From: JBFWRK01 sp050248955
GTDB taxonomy: Bacteria > Actinomycetota > Acidimicrobiia > Acidimicrobiales > Ilumatobacteraceae
Length of the DNA: 64,000 nucleotides
Assembly: GCA_050248955.1 (NCBI GenBank)
Contig: JBFWRK010000021.1
Location: 9,755 to 73,754, forward strand
Reading direction: 5' to 3'
The position numbers and the translations under genes are program-made. The notes under the pieces are model-generated. The model had not been told where the DNA came from. It saw only the letters and a list, made by a program, of their open reading frames with translations, and did no database searches. This document shows, one piece after another, positions 16,315 to 25,225 of this stretch; positions within the stretch are counted from its first letter, which is position 1; each line of letters opens with the position of its first letter.

Positions 16315-17544
16315 ATGCTGCTCCGGTCAGTGACGCTCGCCGACGGCACGGCCGCGGACGTGCGCATCTGCCTCACCACGATCGACGCTGTCGCCCCGTC
16401 CCTCGCCGTGCAGGCCGGTGAGATGGTGCTCGATCTCACCGGACACCTGCTGCTGCCGTCGTTCGTCGAACCGCACGCCCACCTCGACAAGGCGTTCCTC
16501 GCGGAGCGGATCGAGAACCCCACGGGCGATCTGATGGGCGCGATCCTTGCGATGCAGCGCAACCGCCACCTCCTCACGGTCGACGACATCGCGGAACGGG
16601 CCGAGCGGGCGGTACGGCTGATGGCGGCCAACGGCGTCACCGTGATCCGCAGCCACGCCGACGTCACGCTCGACAACGGGCTGCGTTCGGTCGAAGCGCT
16701 CGTCCGGGTGCGCGAACGGGTCCGGCATCTCCTCGACGTGCAGATCGTCGCTCTGACATCGTGGCCGATCACAGGCGCCGCCGGCGCAAGCTCACGGGCG
16801 CTGTTGCGCGACGCGATCGCTGCCGGTGTCGACCTCGTCGGCGGCTGCCCGCACCTCGACGACGACCCGATCGAGGCGAACGCGACGTTCCTCTCGCTCG
16901 CCGCCGACGCCGGGCTCCCGCTCGACCTGCACACCGACGAGACGCTCGACCCGACCGCGCTCTCCCTCGAAGACCTCGCCCTCCGGGTGCGGTCGACCGG
17001 CTTCCCACACGCGGTCACCGCGAGCCACTGCGTGAGCCTCGGCGTCCAGCCGCTGTCCGTCCAGCGTCGCGTCGCCGATGCCGTCGCGGCAGCGGGCATC
17101 AGCGTGGTCGCGCTCCCCCACACCAACCTCTTCCTCCTCGGACACGATCACCCGGTGGCGATGCCGCGCGGGCTGACTGCGCTCGGCGCGTTGCGCACCG
17201 CGGGGGTCGACGTTGCCGCTGGGGCCGACAACCTGCAGGATCCGTTCAACCCGATGGGCAAGGGTGACCCGCTCGAGACTGCCGCGCTGATGGTCCTCGC
17301 CGGTCACCTGCTGCCGCACGACGCCCTCGCCTCGGTCACGTCGCACGCCCGACGCGCCGTCGGGGCCGCACCGTCGCGCGTCGAGCCCGGTGCTCCCGCC
17401 GATCTGGTGGCGATCCCCGCGGCCACGATCAGAGAGGCGATCGCCACGCAGCCCGGCGCGCGGCTCACGTTTCGGAACGGTGAGCTCGTCTCGCACGTGC
17501 CGGCCGGCGCAGCGCCGCAGCCGGCGGCCGTCGCCCTCGGGTGA
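16315..17544 (+). CDS. Cytosine-deaminase-like amidohydrolase
   Basis: 409-residue metal-dependent amidohydrolase of the CodA branch. Metal ligands are visible in VEPHAHLDKAFL (HxH), LDLHTDETLD, VTASHCVS and the terminal Asp motif ADNLQDPFNPMGKGDPLET, which parallels the cytosine deaminase aspartate loop. Relatives deaminate cytosine, isocytosine, creatinine-type or other cyclic amides. It follows nadE by 4 bp on the same strand. An SDR and an ABC importer follow 0.2 kb later and may bring in its substrate. The precise base is not determinable from sequence alone. Confidence 0.85.
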   Translation: MLLRSVTLADGTAADVRICLTTIDAVAPSLAVQAGEMVLDLTGHLLLPSFVEPHAHLDKAFLAERIENPTGDLMGAILAMQRNRHLLTVDDIAERAERAVRLMAANGVTVIRSHADVTLDNGLRSVEALVRVRERVRHLLDVQIVALTSWPITGAAGASSRALLRDAIAAGVDLVGGCPHLDDDPIEANATFLSLAADAGLPLDLHTDETLDPTALSLEDLALRVRSTGFPHAVTASHCVSLGVQPLSVQRRVADAVAAAGISVVALPHTNLFLLGHDHPVAMPRGLTALGALRTAGVDVAAGADNLQDPFNPMGKGDPLETAALMVLAGHLLPHDALASVTSHARRAVGAAPSRVEPGAPADLVAIPAATIREAIATQPGARLTFRNGELVSHVPAGAAPQPAAVALG

Positions 17545-17599
17545 CGCCACGCACCTGTTGACGCCACGTACCGGGCACCGTCACGTACGGAGCGACGGA

Positions 17600-17651
17600 A
17601 ACAATCTGTAAACATTGCGGTCACGATCCGGACCGCTGGGTCTCGTAGCTT
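17600..17651 (+). promoter_or_regulatory. Promoter region of the leader-ORF/SDR genes with AT-rich patch and TAGCTT -10 box
   Basis: An unusually AT-rich patch (AACAATCTGTAAACATTG, 17600-17617) stands out in this GC-rich gap. A TAGCTT box at 17646-17651 lies 9 bases before an ATG at 17661. A direct repeat TGACGCCACG precedes this region near 17541-17569. I infer the start of a new transcription unit here. Confidence 0.4.
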
Positions 17652-17660
17652 CATCGGGGG

Positions 17661-17765
17661 ATGATGTCGGCGTCGTGGGAGCTCCAACACACGGTCCTCG
17701 CGGCGCGTCCGGCGCGTGCGATGTGGCCGGCACGTCCCCGCGCCGGCGGGGCGGCGTCGAGGTGA
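17661..17765 (+). CDS. Possible 34-residue leader ORF coupled to the SDR gene
   Basis: ATG-ATG at 17661 opens a 34-codon frame that begins MMSASWELQHTV and ends in an Arg/Ala/Pro-rich tail. Its TGA at 17763-17765 overlaps the GTG of the SDR gene at 17762 (GTGA), the same overlap used by at least eight real gene pairs in this window. A TAGCTT box sits 9 bases upstream, matching the leaderless pattern. It has no homology I recognise and could be a chance frame. If real it would be a translational-coupling or regulatory leader peptide. Confidence 0.35.
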   Translation: MMSASWELQHTVLAARPARAMWPARPRAGGAASR

Positions 17766-18502
17766 GCAGCCGGCTCGACGGGCGGAGGGCGATCGTCACG
17801 GGCGGTGCCAGGGGCATCGGGGCGGCGATCGCGACCACGTTCATCCGTGAGGGCGCATCGCTCGCGCTGATCGACGTGCTCGCCGACGAGGTGGCGGCCA
17901 CTGCAGCGTCGATCGGCGCCAGCCCCTACGTCGTCGATCTCCGGGACGCCGACGCCACGCGCACCACGATGGATGCCGCGATCGCCGACCTCGGCGGCAT
18001 CGACGTGCTCGTGAACAACGCCGGCATGCTCCGCTTCACGAGCTTCCTCGACATCAGCGCCGACGAGTGGGACGAGATGTTCGTCGTCAACGTCCGCTCG
18101 ATGCTGGTCACCTCGCAGGTGGCTGCGCGATCGATGATCGCCGCAGCATCGGGCGGCAAGATCGTCAACATGGCCAGCATGGGCGGCAAGGTCGGGTCGC
18201 CGAACCAGTCGCACTACGCCGCGTCGAAGGCAGCGGTGATCTCGCTCACGCGGGTTGCCGCGATGGAGCTCGGCGAGCACGGAATCACGGTCAACTGCAT
18301 CTGCCCTGGCTATGTTCTCACCGAGATGGGCGCGGGCACTCGAACACCCGAGAAGGTCGCGGAGTGGAGTGCCAAATCGCCCCTCGGGCGGCTCGCTCAA
18401 CCGCAGGACGTCGCGAACGCGGCGCTCTTCCTCGCCTCCAGCGACGGCGACTACCTCACCGGCGACGCACTCAACGTGTGCGGCGGGATGGTGATGCATT
18501 GA
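17762..18502 (+). CDS. Short-chain dehydrogenase/reductase (SDR)
   Basis: 246 residues of classical SDR. The Rossmann motif is IVTGGARGIGAAIATTF, NNAG is in IDVLVNNAGMLRF, the catalytic triad includes Ser in MASMGGKVGSP and Tyr-Lys in HYAASKAAVISL, and the C-terminal VCGGM segment is typical of FabG-like members. Start chosen as GTG 17762, about ten residues before the Rossmann motif and overlapping the leader ORF stop. Likely reduces or oxidises an alcohol/ketone with NAD(P). It precedes an ABC importer gene by 65 bp, which however has its own TACGGT box. Confidence 0.9.
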   Translation: MSSRLDGRRAIVTGGARGIGAAIATTFIREGASLALIDVLADEVAATAASIGASPYVVDLRDADATRTTMDAAIADLGGIDVLVNNAGMLRFTSFLDISADEWDEMFVVNVRSMLVTSQVAARSMIAAASGGKIVNMASMGGKVGSPNQSHYAASKAAVISLTRVAAMELGEHGITVNCICPGYVLTEMGAGTRTPEKVAEWSAKSPLGRLAQPQDVANAALFLASSDGDYLTGDALNVCGGMVMH

Positions 18503-18554
18503 ACGCGGCCTCCACCAGCGACGTATCGATACACCGGCCCGCGGCAGGAAGACC

Positions 18555-18560
18555 TACGGT
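18555..18560 (+). promoter_or_regulatory. -10 box (TACGGT) for ABC importer operon
   Basis: TACGGT ends 7 bases before the ATG at 18568. It suggests the importer genes can be transcribed independently of the SDR. Confidence 0.45.
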
Positions 18561-18567
18561 TGACGAC

Positions 18568-19311
18568 ATGAGCGATCCCGCTCCAGCACTGCGTTTCAAC
18601 GGCATCAGCATGACGTTCCCGGACGGCACGCACGCGCTCCGAGAGACGGATTTCGAGGTCCGCAAGGGTGAGTTCGTGACCGTCGTCGGTCCGTCCGGCT
18701 GTGGCAAGTCCACGCTGCTCCGGATCGCGTCGGGGCTCACCGCGCCGACCAGCGGATCGGTCGACGTCGACCGCAAGAGCGTCGGCTACGTGTTCCAGGA
18801 TCCGACGCTCCTGCAATGGCGGACCGTGGTCGGCAACATCGAACTGCTCGCCGAGCTCGACGGCATGGGCAAGGCGGCGCGGCGGCTCCGCGCGGCGGAG
18901 ACGATCAACCTCGTCGGGCTGCACGGCTTCGAGAAGAAGTACCCGAAGCAGCTGTCGGGTGGCATGAAGATGCGTGCCTCACTCGCCCGCTCGCTGGTGC
19001 TCGACCCCACGGTGTTCCTGTTCGACGAGCCGTTCGGCGCGCTCGACGAGATCACCCGCGAACGGCTCAACGACGAGCTGCTCGCGCTGTTCCAGCGCGA
19101 GGGGTTCGCGTCGTTGTTCATCACCCACTCGATCTCCGAAGCAGTGTTCCTGTCGACGCGCGTGCTCGTCATGTCGGCACGGCCCGGCCGGATCGTGGGT
19201 GACTTCAAGGTCCCGTTCCCGTACCCCCGGTCACCAGATCTCCGCTTCGACCCGGCGTTCGCCGAGCTCTCCGGCGAGGTGTCGCACGCGCTGCGGGGTG
19301 CACACGCATGA
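18568..19311 (+). CDS. ABC transporter ATP-binding protein, NitT/TauT type
   Basis: 247-residue ATPase of the nitrate/sulfonate/pyrimidine-precursor importer family (SsuB/TauB/ThiZ-like). Walker A is GPSGCGKST, the Q-loop region is VFQDPTLLQWRTVVGNIE, the signature is LSGGMKMRASLARSL, Walker B is VFLFDEPFGALDE and the switch His lies in ITHSISEAVFL. It overlaps the permease gene by 4 bp (ATGA). The neighbourhood of deaminase and SDR suggests an organic N-containing solute rather than nitrate or sulfonate, but that is inference. Confidence 0.93.
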   Translation: MSDPAPALRFNGISMTFPDGTHALRETDFEVRKGEFVTVVGPSGCGKSTLLRIASGLTAPTSGSVDVDRKSVGYVFQDPTLLQWRTVVGNIELLAELDGMGKAARRLRAAETINLVGLHGFEKKYPKQLSGGMKMRASLARSLVLDPTVFLFDEPFGALDEITRERLNDELLALFQREGFASLFITHSISEAVFLSTRVLVMSARPGRIVGDFKVPFPYPRSPDLRFDPAFAELSGEVSHALRGAHA

Positions 19312-20183
19312 GCTCGACCAGTGAAGTCCTGGCATCGTCCGAGCCGTCCTTCGGGGCGACCGCCCCGACGCCACCATCTCGCGCCAAGCGGAAGTGGAGC
19401 GACATCGTCGCCCCGGTCCTCGGACTCGGCGGCTTCATCGGCTTCTGGTACTGGATGCACTACTGGGCGCTCGAGCACCTGTGGGACAAGCCGCGCTTCC
19501 TCATCACCGCACCCCACCGCGTCATCGACAAGTCGTTCCTCGACTCGGGCAACCTGGCCGACCTGCTCGACGGCCTCCTGTACACGACGATCGTGTCACT
19601 GATGGGTCTCGCCGTCGCGATCGTCGTCGGCATGGCGCTCGCGATCTGCATGGCCCAGGCGAGCTGGCTCGAGCGCTCGGTCTGGCCGTACCTCGTCGCC
19701 GTGCAGGCGATCCCGATCCTCGCACTCGTGCCGATCATCGGCTCGATCTTCGGCTTCGGGCGAGGCTCGCGCGTGTTCGTCTGCTTCCTGATCGCCGTGT
19801 TCCCGATCGTGTCGAACACGTTGTTCGGCTTGCTGTCGGCCGAGCGCGGGCAGCACGACCTGTTCACGCTGCGCGGTGCGTCGCGCTGGACCCGGCTGCG
19901 CAAGCTGCAGCTGCCGGCTGCGCTGCCGGCGGTCTTCACCGGCTTCCGGATCTCCGCCGGGTTGTCCGTGATCGGCGCCGTAGTCGGCGAGCTGTTCTTC
20001 AAGCGCGGCAACAAGGGCATCGGCATCCTGATGGACACCTATCGCTCGCGCAACAACTACCCGCTCACCTACGGCGCGCTGATCCTCACTGCGCTGCTCG
20101 GCATCACGGTGTTCGTCTTCTTCGGCTGGCTCAGCCACATCGTGGTCGGCCGGTGGCACGAGTCGACGCGCAAGACCGGCTGA
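19308..20183 (+). CDS. ABC transporter permease, NitT/TauT type
   Basis: 291-residue membrane permease. A hydrophilic 30-residue N-terminus precedes about six transmembrane segments, with the EAA-like loop around LFTLRGASRWTRLRKLQLP and the segment VQAIPILALVPIIGS typical of SsuC/TauC. It starts on the ATGA overlap with the ATPase gene. A lipoprotein gene follows after 80 bp. Imports an unknown small solute together with the flanking ATPase and binding protein. Confidence 0.92.
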   Translation: MSSTSEVLASSEPSFGATAPTPPSRAKRKWSDIVAPVLGLGGFIGFWYWMHYWALEHLWDKPRFLITAPHRVIDKSFLDSGNLADLLDGLLYTTIVSLMGLAVAIVVGMALAICMAQASWLERSVWPYLVAVQAIPILALVPIIGSIFGFGRGSRVFVCFLIAVFPIVSNTLFGLLSAERGQHDLFTLRGASRWTRLRKLQLPAALPAVFTGFRISAGLSVIGAVVGELFFKRGNKGIGILMDTYRSRNNYPLTYGALILTALLGITVFVFFGWLSHIVVGRWHESTRKTG

Positions 20184-20263
20184 CACACCCCAAGGTCCCC
20201 CACCCACGAGGCCACCACGGTCTCCCGACCCCAGCGTGAACACCTGAAGAACAAGGAGCACAC

Positions 20264-21523
20264 ATGCAACACCGACGCAGGCACTCGTTGCTCGCCATCT
20301 CGTTGGTCGGCGCTCTCGCGCTCGCCGCGTGCGGCGGCGATGACGACGATTCCGCCGGTACCGACGTCCAGTCCACCGACGCCGCCACCGAGACGACGGC
20401 CGCTGCCGCCGACACCACGGAAGCCGCAGCGGAGACGACCGAAGCCGGGTCCGACACCACCGCCGCAGCAGGCGGGGGCGAAGGCAGCCTTGCCGACGTC
20501 TGCCCGGAGACGATCACCCTGCTGACCGACTGGAACCCGGAGGCCGAGCACGGCTTCGTATACCAGCTGATCGGCGAGGACTACACGATCGACAAGGACG
20601 CCGTCTCCGTGTCCGGCCCGCTCGTGACGTCAGATGGCACCGACACAGGCGTGACGTTCGAGGTTCGCTCGGGCGGCCCGGCGATCGGCTTCCAGACCGT
20701 CACCTCGCAGCTGTACCAGGACGAGGACATCCTCCTCGGCTACGTGTACACGGACGAGGCGATCCAGAACTCGGCCGAGTTCCCGACCGTCGCGATCGAG
20801 TCCGGCTTCGAGAAGAACCCGCAGATGATCATGTGGGACCCGGCGACGTACCCCGACGTGAAGACGATCGAGGACATCGGTGAGGCCGGCATCCTCGTGC
20901 GCTACTTCGGTGGCGCTGCGTACATGGACTACTTCACCCAGTCGGGGATCCTGTCGCCCGACCAGGTCGACGGCTCGTACGACGGCACGCCGGCGCTCTT
21001 CGTCGCCGACCAGGGCAAGTCGGCCCAGCAGGGCTTCGGCTCGGCAGAGCCGTACATCTACGAGAACGAGATCACGGACTGGGCGAAGCCCGTCGCATAC
21101 GCGTACATCAACGATGCCGGTTGGGAGAACTACGCCGAGTCGATCGCCACGCGGCCGGAGAACGTCACGGAGTACGCGGACTGCTTCAAGCTCCTCGTCC
21201 CGATGATCCAGCAGGCGAGCATCGACTACCTCGCTGATCCGGCACGGACCAACGCACTGATCCTCGACGCGGTCGAGACGTTCGACAACGGCTGGGTCTA
21301 CAGCCAGGGCGTCGCCGACTTCGGTGTCGAGACGATCAAGGCGGACGGCCTGGTCGCGAACGGCCCGGACGACACGGTCGGCAACTTCGACTACGACCGG
21401 ATCAACGCGCTGATCGAGAAGGCCATCCCGGTCTACGAGTCGCTCGGTCAGAGCCCGAAGGAAGGCCTGACGGCCGAGGACATCGCGACCAACGAGTTCA
21501 TCGACCCGAGCATCGGCTTCTGA
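20264..21523 (+). CDS. ABC transporter substrate-binding lipoprotein
   Basis: 419 residues. Residues 1-23 form a lipoprotein signal ending in the lipobox ALAAC, followed by a striking acidic stretch (GGDDDD) and an Ala/Thr/Glu-rich linker to about residue 72. The mature domain contains LTDWNPEAEHGF and VRSGGPAIGFQTVTSQLY, resembling NMT1/THI5-type binding proteins. An AAGGAG lies 5-6 bases before the ATG, so this cistron is translated from a leadered site within the operon. A strong hairpin 22 bases after the stop ends the unit. Ligand unknown. Confidence 0.88.
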   Translation: MQHRRRHSLLAISLVGALALAACGGDDDDSAGTDVQSTDAATETTAAAADTTEAAAETTEAGSDTTAAAGGGEGSLADVCPETITLLTDWNPEAEHGFVYQLIGEDYTIDKDAVSVSGPLVTSDGTDTGVTFEVRSGGPAIGFQTVTSQLYQDEDILLGYVYTDEAIQNSAEFPTVAIESGFEKNPQMIMWDPATYPDVKTIEDIGEAGILVRYFGGAAYMDYFTQSGILSPDQVDGSYDGTPALFVADQGKSAQQGFGSAEPYIYENEITDWAKPVAYAYINDAGWENYAESIATRPENVTEYADCFKLLVPMIQQASIDYLADPARTNALILDAVETFDNGWVYSQGVADFGVETIKADGLVANGPDDTVGNFDYDRINALIEKAIPVYESLGQSPKEGLTAEDIATNEFIDPSIGF

Positions 21524-21544
21524 CCGATCTCGCGTCGCGGTGAC

Positions 21545-21572
21545 GAGGGCGCCGGCTCCGGCCGGCGCCCTC
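21545..21572 (+). terminator. Strong hairpin terminator after the ABC importer operon
   Basis: Perfect 12-bp stem GAGGGCGCCGGC / GCCGGCGCCCTC with a TCCG loop. It has no U-tract, which is usual in GC-rich actinobacteria. It lies between the binding-protein stop and the promoter of the alpha/beta hydrolase gene. Confidence 0.75.
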
Positions 21573-21591
21573 TGCGCGTCACGAGCTCTCG

Positions 21592-21597
21592 TACGAT
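21592..21597 (+). promoter_or_regulatory. -10 box (TACGAT) for alpha/beta hydrolase gene
   Basis: TACGAT ends 7 bases before the ATG at 21605, just after the upstream terminator. Predicts a leaderless transcript. Confidence 0.5.
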
Positions 21598-21604
21598 CAC
21601 GCGC

Positions 21605-22426
21605 ATGAGCGTGCTCCACGTCCACGAGCTCGGTGATCGATCGGGCGCGCCACTGCTGGCCGTCCACGGGGTCAGGGCCCATGGGCGCCGGTTCCGTCGC
21701 CTTGCCGAAGAAGCGTGGCCGGAGCGACGAACGATCGCCGTCGACCTGCGCGGTCACGGTCGATCGACCTACGACGCGCCGTGGTCGATCGAACAGCACG
21801 TGATCGACCTGATCGACACGCTCGACGCCGCCGGCGTCGGTTCCGGCAGCGATCCGGAGGCGGTCGACGTCGTCGGCCACTCCTACGGCGGTGTGATCGC
21901 GCTGCACCTCCTCGCGCTGCACCCGGAGCGCGTCCGCCGGCTCGTCCTGCTCGACCCGGCGCCGGCGTTGCCCGGCGAACGCGGCAGCCGCGAGGCGCTG
22001 GCGACGATCGCCGATCCCGGCTGGGCGACCGTCGAAGAGGCAACGGCGGCACGGGCCGCGGGGCTGCTCCCCGGCACCGAAGCGGCCGTGGCCGAGGACA
22101 TCGCCGAGCATCTCGTGGAGGGCGACGACGGCCGCTTCCGGTTCCGGTGCCACAAGCCCGCCGTGGTCACAGGCTGGGGTGAGCTGTGCCGCCCGCTCCC
22201 GCCGATCGCCTCGCCGCGGCCGACGCTGCTCGTCATCGCGGCGCGCGCCGACTTCGTATCGGCCGACGTCGTCGCCGAGCTGCACTCGATGCTCGACCCG
22301 CACCTCACCGTCACGACGCTCGACTCCGGCCACATGCTCTACTGGGATCGCTTCGACGAGACCGTCGCCGCCGTGAACGAGTTCTTGCGCGCCGAGAACG
22401 CGGGCGTCGCGTTCCTGGCACGCTGA
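21605..22426 (+). CDS. Alpha/beta-fold hydrolase
   Basis: 273 residues. The nucleophile elbow is GHSYGG in VDVVGHSYGGVIALHLLAL, the oxyanion region is LLAVHGVRAHGRRF, RGHGRS follows, and the catalytic His lies in TLDSGHMLYWDRF. No signal peptide, so cytoplasmic. Probable esterase, lactonase or C-C hydrolase; substrate unclear. The D-2-hydroxyacid dehydrogenase gene follows 4 bp after the stop, suggesting co-transcription and perhaps a shared pathway (for example ester or lactone opening, then hydroxyacid oxidation). Confidence 0.9.
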   Translation: MSVLHVHELGDRSGAPLLAVHGVRAHGRRFRRLAEEAWPERRTIAVDLRGHGRSTYDAPWSIEQHVIDLIDTLDAAGVGSGSDPEAVDVVGHSYGGVIALHLLALHPERVRRLVLLDPAPALPGERGSREALATIADPGWATVEEATAARAAGLLPGTEAAVAEDIAEHLVEGDDGRFRFRCHKPAVVTGWGELCRPLPPIASPRPTLLVIAARADFVSADVVAELHSMLDPHLTVTTLDSGHMLYWDRFDETVAAVNEFLRAENAGVAFLAR

Positions 22427-22430
22427 AGGC

Positions 22431-23417
22431 ATGAGAGTCGCGATGTTCTCGACGAAGCCGTACGATGCCGCCGCGTTCCGTCGGGCGAATGGCAGCGGAC
22501 AGCACGAGATCATCGAGCTCGAGGACCGTCTCCGGCCCGTCACGGTGCCGCTCGCCGAGGGCTGCGACGCGGTGTGCATCTTCGTCAACGACATCGCCGA
22601 CGAGGCGGTGCTCACTGCCCTCGCCGAGGCCGGTGTGCGCCACGTCGCGCTGCGCTGCGCCGGGTTCAACAACGTCGACCTCGACGCGGCGAAGCGGCTC
22701 GGCATCGAAGTCGTCCGCGTGCCCGCCTACTCGCCGAACGCAGTGGCAGAGCACACGATCGCGCTCATCCTCGGGCTCAACCGGCACATCCACAAGGCGT
22801 ACAACCGCGTGCGCGAGGCGAACTTCGCGCTCGACGGGCTCGTCGGCTTCGATCTCGCCGGCAAGACCGTCGGTGTCGTCGGCACCGGGCGGATCGGCGC
22901 GCTCGTCGCCCGGCTCCTGTGGCACTTCCGCTGCGAGGTGCTCGCCTACGACCCGGTCGTCAACCCGAAGGTCGTCGAGCTCGGCATGCGCTACGTCGAG
23001 CTTGACGAGCTCTGGGAGCAAAGCCACATCATCTCGCTCAACTGTCCGCTCACGTCCGAGACGCATCACCTGGTCTCACACGAGACGATCGCCCGCATGC
23101 GCCCGGGCGTGATGCTCGTGAACACCGGGCGCGGCGCGCTCGTCGACACGCCGGCGGTCATCGAGGGATTGAAGAGCGGACGGATCGGCTCCGTCGCCCT
23201 CGATGTCTACGAAGAGGAGGCGAACCTGTTCTTCGAGGACCGATCGGCGGAGATCATCGGTGACGACGTCTTCGCCCGCTTGCTCACGTTCCCGAACGTG
23301 CTCATCACCGCCCACCAGGCGTTCCTGACGAACGAGGCGCTCGACGCGATCGCGGCGACGACGCTCGGCAACCTGGACGATCTGGCCGCCGGCCGCCTCT
23401 CCCCCAACGCGCTCTGA
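22431..23417 (+). CDS. D-2-hydroxyacid dehydrogenase (D-lactate dehydrogenase-like)
   Basis: 328 residues, NAD-dependent. The catalytic domain opens with MRVAMFSTKPYDAAAF, as in fermentative D-lactate dehydrogenases (LdhA). The NAD Rossmann motif is VGVVGTGRIGALVARLL. Catalytic residues are in LRCAGFNNVDL (Arg nearby), NTGRGALVDT, ALDVYEEE (Glu) and LITAHQAFLTNEAL (His). The pattern closely resembles the LdhA subgroup. It follows the alpha/beta hydrolase by 4 bp with a weak GAAGG. It interconverts pyruvate and D-lactate or a similar 2-oxo/2-hydroxy acid pair. Confidence 0.92.
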   Translation: MRVAMFSTKPYDAAAFRRANGSGQHEIIELEDRLRPVTVPLAEGCDAVCIFVNDIADEAVLTALAEAGVRHVALRCAGFNNVDLDAAKRLGIEVVRVPAYSPNAVAEHTIALILGLNRHIHKAYNRVREANFALDGLVGFDLAGKTVGVVGTGRIGALVARLLWHFRCEVLAYDPVVNPKVVELGMRYVELDELWEQSHIISLNCPLTSETHHLVSHETIARMRPGVMLVNTGRGALVDTPAVIEGLKSGRIGSVALDVYEEEANLFFEDRSAEIIGDDVFARLLTFPNVLITAHQAFLTNEALDAIAATTLGNLDDLAAGRLSPNAL

Positions 23418-23566
23418 TCGCCGCTGCTTCCGGCCGCCCAACAGCCGGTCGTACCTCGGTCACCGATCCACGAGCGCAGGCGCCCGTCATAGGGGCGTTC
23501 GACCCTGTCGCCGAAAGGCATCCGGGCGGACGCTGAGGAGACAAGAGGCAAGAAAGGAGCCCTGCC

Positions 23567-25072
23567 ATGACGCTCCTCGGTCCACTGGTGCTCGCCGGCA
23601 TCGTCGCGGCGATCGTCTTCGCAGTGCAGCGCACGCGCCACGGTGCCGCACCACCCCCCGCTGTTGCCCCATCCGACGCAGTGATCGGTATCCGGCACCC
23701 CGGTCACTCGGCCGCACTGTCGGACACGCTCGATCGTTGGGTCGCCGCCGATCTGCTCTCAGCTGATCAGGCGGTGGCCATCCTCGACCACGAGCGCTCG
23801 GTCGCCGCGGCTCCCGCGTCCGGCCGCCGCGTGAAGGCCCCCGCTCCTCCACGGCGGACCCCGGTGTTCGCCGAAGCGCTCGGGTACCTCGGCGGCGTGC
23901 TCGCCCTCACCGGGCTGACGCTCCTGGTCGCGAACTACTGGCCGGACCTGGCGCCATCGATCCGGCTGGCGCTCAGCCTCGCGACGACGCTCGCCCTCTT
24001 CGGAGCCGGCGCGCTCGTCCACGAGCACATCGACCCCGCTCTGGCGAGGCTGCGCTGGTTCCTCTGGACCCTCTCGTCGGCCACCGCCGCGGTGTTCACG
24101 GGAGTCCTCATGGTCGACGGTCTGGACATCGACACGCCGTTGTTCGTCGTCGCCGCCTGTGCCGGCACGATCGCCCTCGAGAACGTGCTGCTCTGGAGGT
24201 GGCGTGACCGTCCGATCCAAGAGCTGCTCTTCCTCGCCGCCGCCATCGTCAGCGCCAGCGCGCTCGTCGGTGCGGTGACGAACGCTGGCGGCGCTGGTCT
24301 GACCGCATGGATCCTGGCGGCCACCGTTCTCGCCGCCGGGCTGCGCGGCATCACGCTGCGACCGATCATCCCGCACGTCGTCGGCACGATCGCGATCATG
24401 GTCGGCGCGTACGTCGCGTTGTCGCAGTGGATGGGCGCGGGCCTGCTCCTGGTCACTGCCACCGTCGGCCTCCTGCTCTTGCTGGCGGCGCTGCCGCAGC
24501 TGACGGTCGACCTCTCGCAGCGAGCGGCGCTCCTCGTCGTGGCCGGGATGGGCGCGTTGCAGGGCATTCCGCTCACGCTCGTCCACTTCGCCCGTGAGGC
24601 AGGTGGACTGACCGGCTCCGTGACCTGGGCGATCGGGGGTGTCGTGATGACGCTCGGTGCCCGACGGCTCCTCCGTGCACCGATCGTCGCCGAGATCGTC
24701 GGCGGCCTCGGGCTGATCGGTGGTGCTGCGCTCACTGGAGCCCAGTGGCCGAGCTTCGCCACGCTGTTCGGGCTCGCCACCGCGCTGACGCTGCTGGGGA
24801 TCGGCACGTTGCCAGGCCGCGTGCTCTACTCGCTGCTCGGCTCGCTCGGTCTGCTGCTCAACGTTCCCTGGGCGATCAGCCGCTTCTTCCCCGGTGAGGG
24901 ACGGGCACCGTTGCTGATCCTGGTGTCCGGAGCATTGATCATCGTCGTTGCCGTGCTGCTGTCCCGTCAGGGCGACCGCTTGCGCACCGAGCTCAGGCCG
25001 CACACGCCCGACGAGGCCTCGACGACCGCGCCCGGCGATGCCCCTCCGCTCGAGCACTCGTCGAGCCGTTGA
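23567..25072 (+). CDS. DUF2157-type multi-pass membrane protein
   Basis: 501 residues. A short N-terminal hydrophobic segment is followed by a soluble stretch (WVAADLLSADQAVAILDHE) and then the DUF2157 signature EALGYLGGVLALTGLTLLVA. About a dozen further hydrophobic helices fill the rest, with a hydrophilic C-terminal tail. The function of the family is unknown. AAGGAG six bases before the ATG makes this a leadered gene. It converges on the M20 amidase gene across a gap that holds the second pair of palindromic repeats. Confidence 0.82.
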   Translation: MTLLGPLVLAGIVAAIVFAVQRTRHGAAPPPAVAPSDAVIGIRHPGHSAALSDTLDRWVAADLLSADQAVAILDHERSVAAAPASGRRVKAPAPPRRTPVFAEALGYLGGVLALTGLTLLVANYWPDLAPSIRLALSLATTLALFGAGALVHEHIDPALARLRWFLWTLSSATAAVFTGVLMVDGLDIDTPLFVVAACAGTIALENVLLWRWRDRPIQELLFLAAAIVSASALVGAVTNAGGAGLTAWILAATVLAAGLRGITLRPIIPHVVGTIAIMVGAYVALSQWMGAGLLLVTATVGLLLLLAALPQLTVDLSQRAALLVVAGMGALQGIPLTLVHFAREAGGLTGSVTWAIGGVVMTLGARRLLRAPIVAEIVGGLGLIGGAALTGAQWPSFATLFGLATALTLLGIGTLPGRVLYSLLGSLGLLLNVPWAISRFFPGEGRAPLLILVSGALIIVVAVLLSRQGDRLRTELRPHTPDEASTTAPGDAPPLEHSSSR

Positions 25073-25144
25073 GCGGCTGATCGACAGACCAGCAAGCACA
25101 GCGGCCGAACCGAACGACGGGAGCCGCAACACCATCACGTCAGA

Positions 25145-25169
25145 GTTCTGCACGGGCGTCGTGCACAAC
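25145..25169. repeat. Palindromic intergenic element, locus B copy 1
   Basis: GTTCTGCAC-GGGCGTC-GTGCACAAC: 9-bp arms with one mismatch and a 7-base spacer. Flanks CAGA upstream and CCTGCCAGCGTCGGGTCGAC downstream. The arms match the locus A elements. Confidence 0.75.
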
Positions 25170-25225
25170 CCTGCCAGCGTCGGGTCGACGACGAACAACC
25201 GGATCAGCAACACCAACCCGTCAGA

